From Otis tarda (lineage: Eukaryota; Chordata; Aves; Otidiformes; Otididae): a stretch of DNA of 64,000 nucleotides. The DNA lies in assembly GCA_026413225.1 (NCBI GenBank), contig CM048560.1, positions 11,116,001 to 11,180,000 on the forward strand, in the 5' to 3' direction. Positions 62,601 through 64,000 of this stretch are shown here, in pieces; position 1 is the stretch's first letter; each line of letters begins with the position of its first letter. The position numbers and the translations under genes are program-made. A model generated the notes under the pieces. It did not search any database. It was not told the origin of the DNA and saw nothing but the letters and a program-made list of their open reading frames with translations.

Positions 62601-64000
62601 ATTTGAAAGCTCTTCCCAGTGTTCAGCACCAGCTGTACAGTTTTGACTCAGAATTTGAGACAAATGCCCGTCATGAAAAATAAACAAGACCTTCTCTATA
62701 AGTTCATGGGCTGAAAACGCCCCAAATTGGAATTTGCTGTCATACACCTCCTCACCATGTCATGCAACACTTACTCTATGCATCTCAGAGGTTTGTACAG
62801 GTTTTCCTAAATTCAATCTCATAACACAGTCCACAGCATGTAACACTTAAATAAACTATGGCTTGTTGACAGTTCCATAATGGTTTCCATACAGCTCTGG
62901 TTGTCATATTGTTTATTATATGGTTTACTTGATCTACCGTTATTGCTAGTTTCAAATATTCACATATTTTGACTGAGTCCTCAAATATTGTGAAACCATC
63001 TATAAAATCTGAAGATTACCAGAAGGAAAATGCTTCATTTCTGTTATCTTGGAACTTTTTGATACCTTTATTTTTTTTTTCACTTTTCCTCAAAAACGCC
63101 TCAAATCCTTTAACTGAAACCTGCATTTCTGCTATCTGGTGTTGTGGGAAAGCCACTGGCAAGGCTCGTGATGAAAGTTTTGTGACGCTGTTTGAGGAGA
63201 GGTGGCAGTGAGCTGTCAGCATTGCAGGAGAGTTAAAATGAGGGAGGAAAAGCAGCTCTGGGAGCAAAAGCCTTTTACACAGAGGAGAGGGCATCGCCTG
63301 GCCAGACCATATTTCAAGTTGGAAATGTTTGAAGGGAAGACAACCCAAAGCCTTCCAGTAGGGAAAATGAGTGCCAGGGAACCTACAAAGGTGGAGCTGG
63401 TGGAAGGTGTTGCCAGTGACAGCAGGAAGTGACCTTGGGATTGCAGGATTACAGCATCCAGCTTTCATCTCTTACGCTATCATGTAAAAAAATACTTTAG
63501 TGATTTTATACCAGAAGTGAGTCATACCCCTGTGACTTCCCTTCAGTGACTCTTCTGTGAATTGTTTACTCTGCAAAGGCAGGATGTGTTGCTTCCAAAT
63601 CCTTCCTACTTCTTCAGATGTTTGCCAGAGGGGTAAGCAGGGTGCTGGCCCATCTCAGCAAATGTCTTTTGCAGCAGCATGGCCATACCATGAGGCAGTT
63701 GCTCCAATGGTACTTGGTGGCTGAGCCCTTGTGCTGTTTATCAAAAGGTTCAAAAGCAAATGTGTTTCCTGCATTGTGCGTAAAGTCTACGCTAGCAGTG
63801 CCCAGGGTCTGCTCTGTGGGCACTAGGAGCTGAGGTGCTATGGGATCTTCGTGTGTATGGCATGAAATCAGAATTTTTTTTCCACAGATTAATGTTGTAT
63901 GTCAAAGGAAAAAAAAATGCTATTTAAATGAGATGAAAGGTGGGATTTGCCAAATTTACACTGGGAGAGCCGTTCAATACAAAATCCTGTTTCAAAAGAT
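59667..64000. other. Unassigned non-coding DNA
   Basis: I recognise no gene or repeat. The longest frames (150 codons on the minus strand at 60333-60785 and at 63016-63468) overlap frames of similar size on the other strand and show no domain. A short T-run lies at about 63070-63080. Confidence 0.55.

Overview
The window looks like gene-free avian nuclear DNA, either intergenic or from a long intron. I recognise no protein-coding gene, exon, tRNA, rRNA or CRISPR array. All but one of the open reading frames are short (mostly under 160 codons), lie on both strands, and show no family motif outside mobile elements. The bird assignment rests on the repeats. There are several 5'-truncated CR1 LINEs with the typical 3' end (a 'ggttggactagatgac'-type end followed by ATTCTATG tail units), an ERVL-type solo LTR with a 5-bp target duplication and a second related LTR, and old, decayed L3/CR1-like LINE relics shared by amniotes. 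The species cannot be told from the sequence alone.

Layout: 1-4.7 kb unassigned; 4.7-5.3 kb an ancient L3/CR1 3' end (+); 7.37-8.13 kb the longest younger-type CR1 copy (+), with a 262-codon open remnant of ORF2; 8.1-18.5 kb AT-rich unassigned DNA; 18.5-18.9 kb CR1 (+); 22.6-23.05 kb CR1 (-); 25.7-26.85 kb a complete solo LTR (-); 29.9-30.7 kb an older CR1 (-); 30.7-39.9 kb unassigned except for a striking 78-nt hairpin at 35.5 kb, a palindromic old repeat at 36.06 kb and a MIR-like patch at 33.3 kb; 39.9-40.2 kb a mini CR1 (+); 41.8-42.55 kb two head-to-tail CR1 3' ends (+); 48.0-49.8 kb an ancient CR1/L3 3' half (+); 51.0-51.8 kb a second, internally shortened LTR (-); 52.3-52.6 kb a mini CR1 (+); 54.4-55.7 kb an ancient CR1 endonuclease-region relic (+); 55.97-56.07 kb a MIR-like SINE patch; 56-64 kb unassigned, with a compact cluster of palindromic factor-like sites at 59.4-59.7 kb.

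There are no pathways or operons here. What can be read is the layering of retroelements: very old L3/CR1/MIR-type relics, then an intermediate CR1, then several younger CR1 copies and ERVL-type LTRs. The best candidates for something undescribed are the long near-perfect hairpin at 35523-35600 (a possible miRNA-like precursor or a small palindromic transposon), the mosaic tandem CR1 at 41.8-42.55 kb, and three CR1 copies whose 5' truncation points fall within about 15 bases of each other in the element. All family assignments are from memory of consensus features; no search was run.
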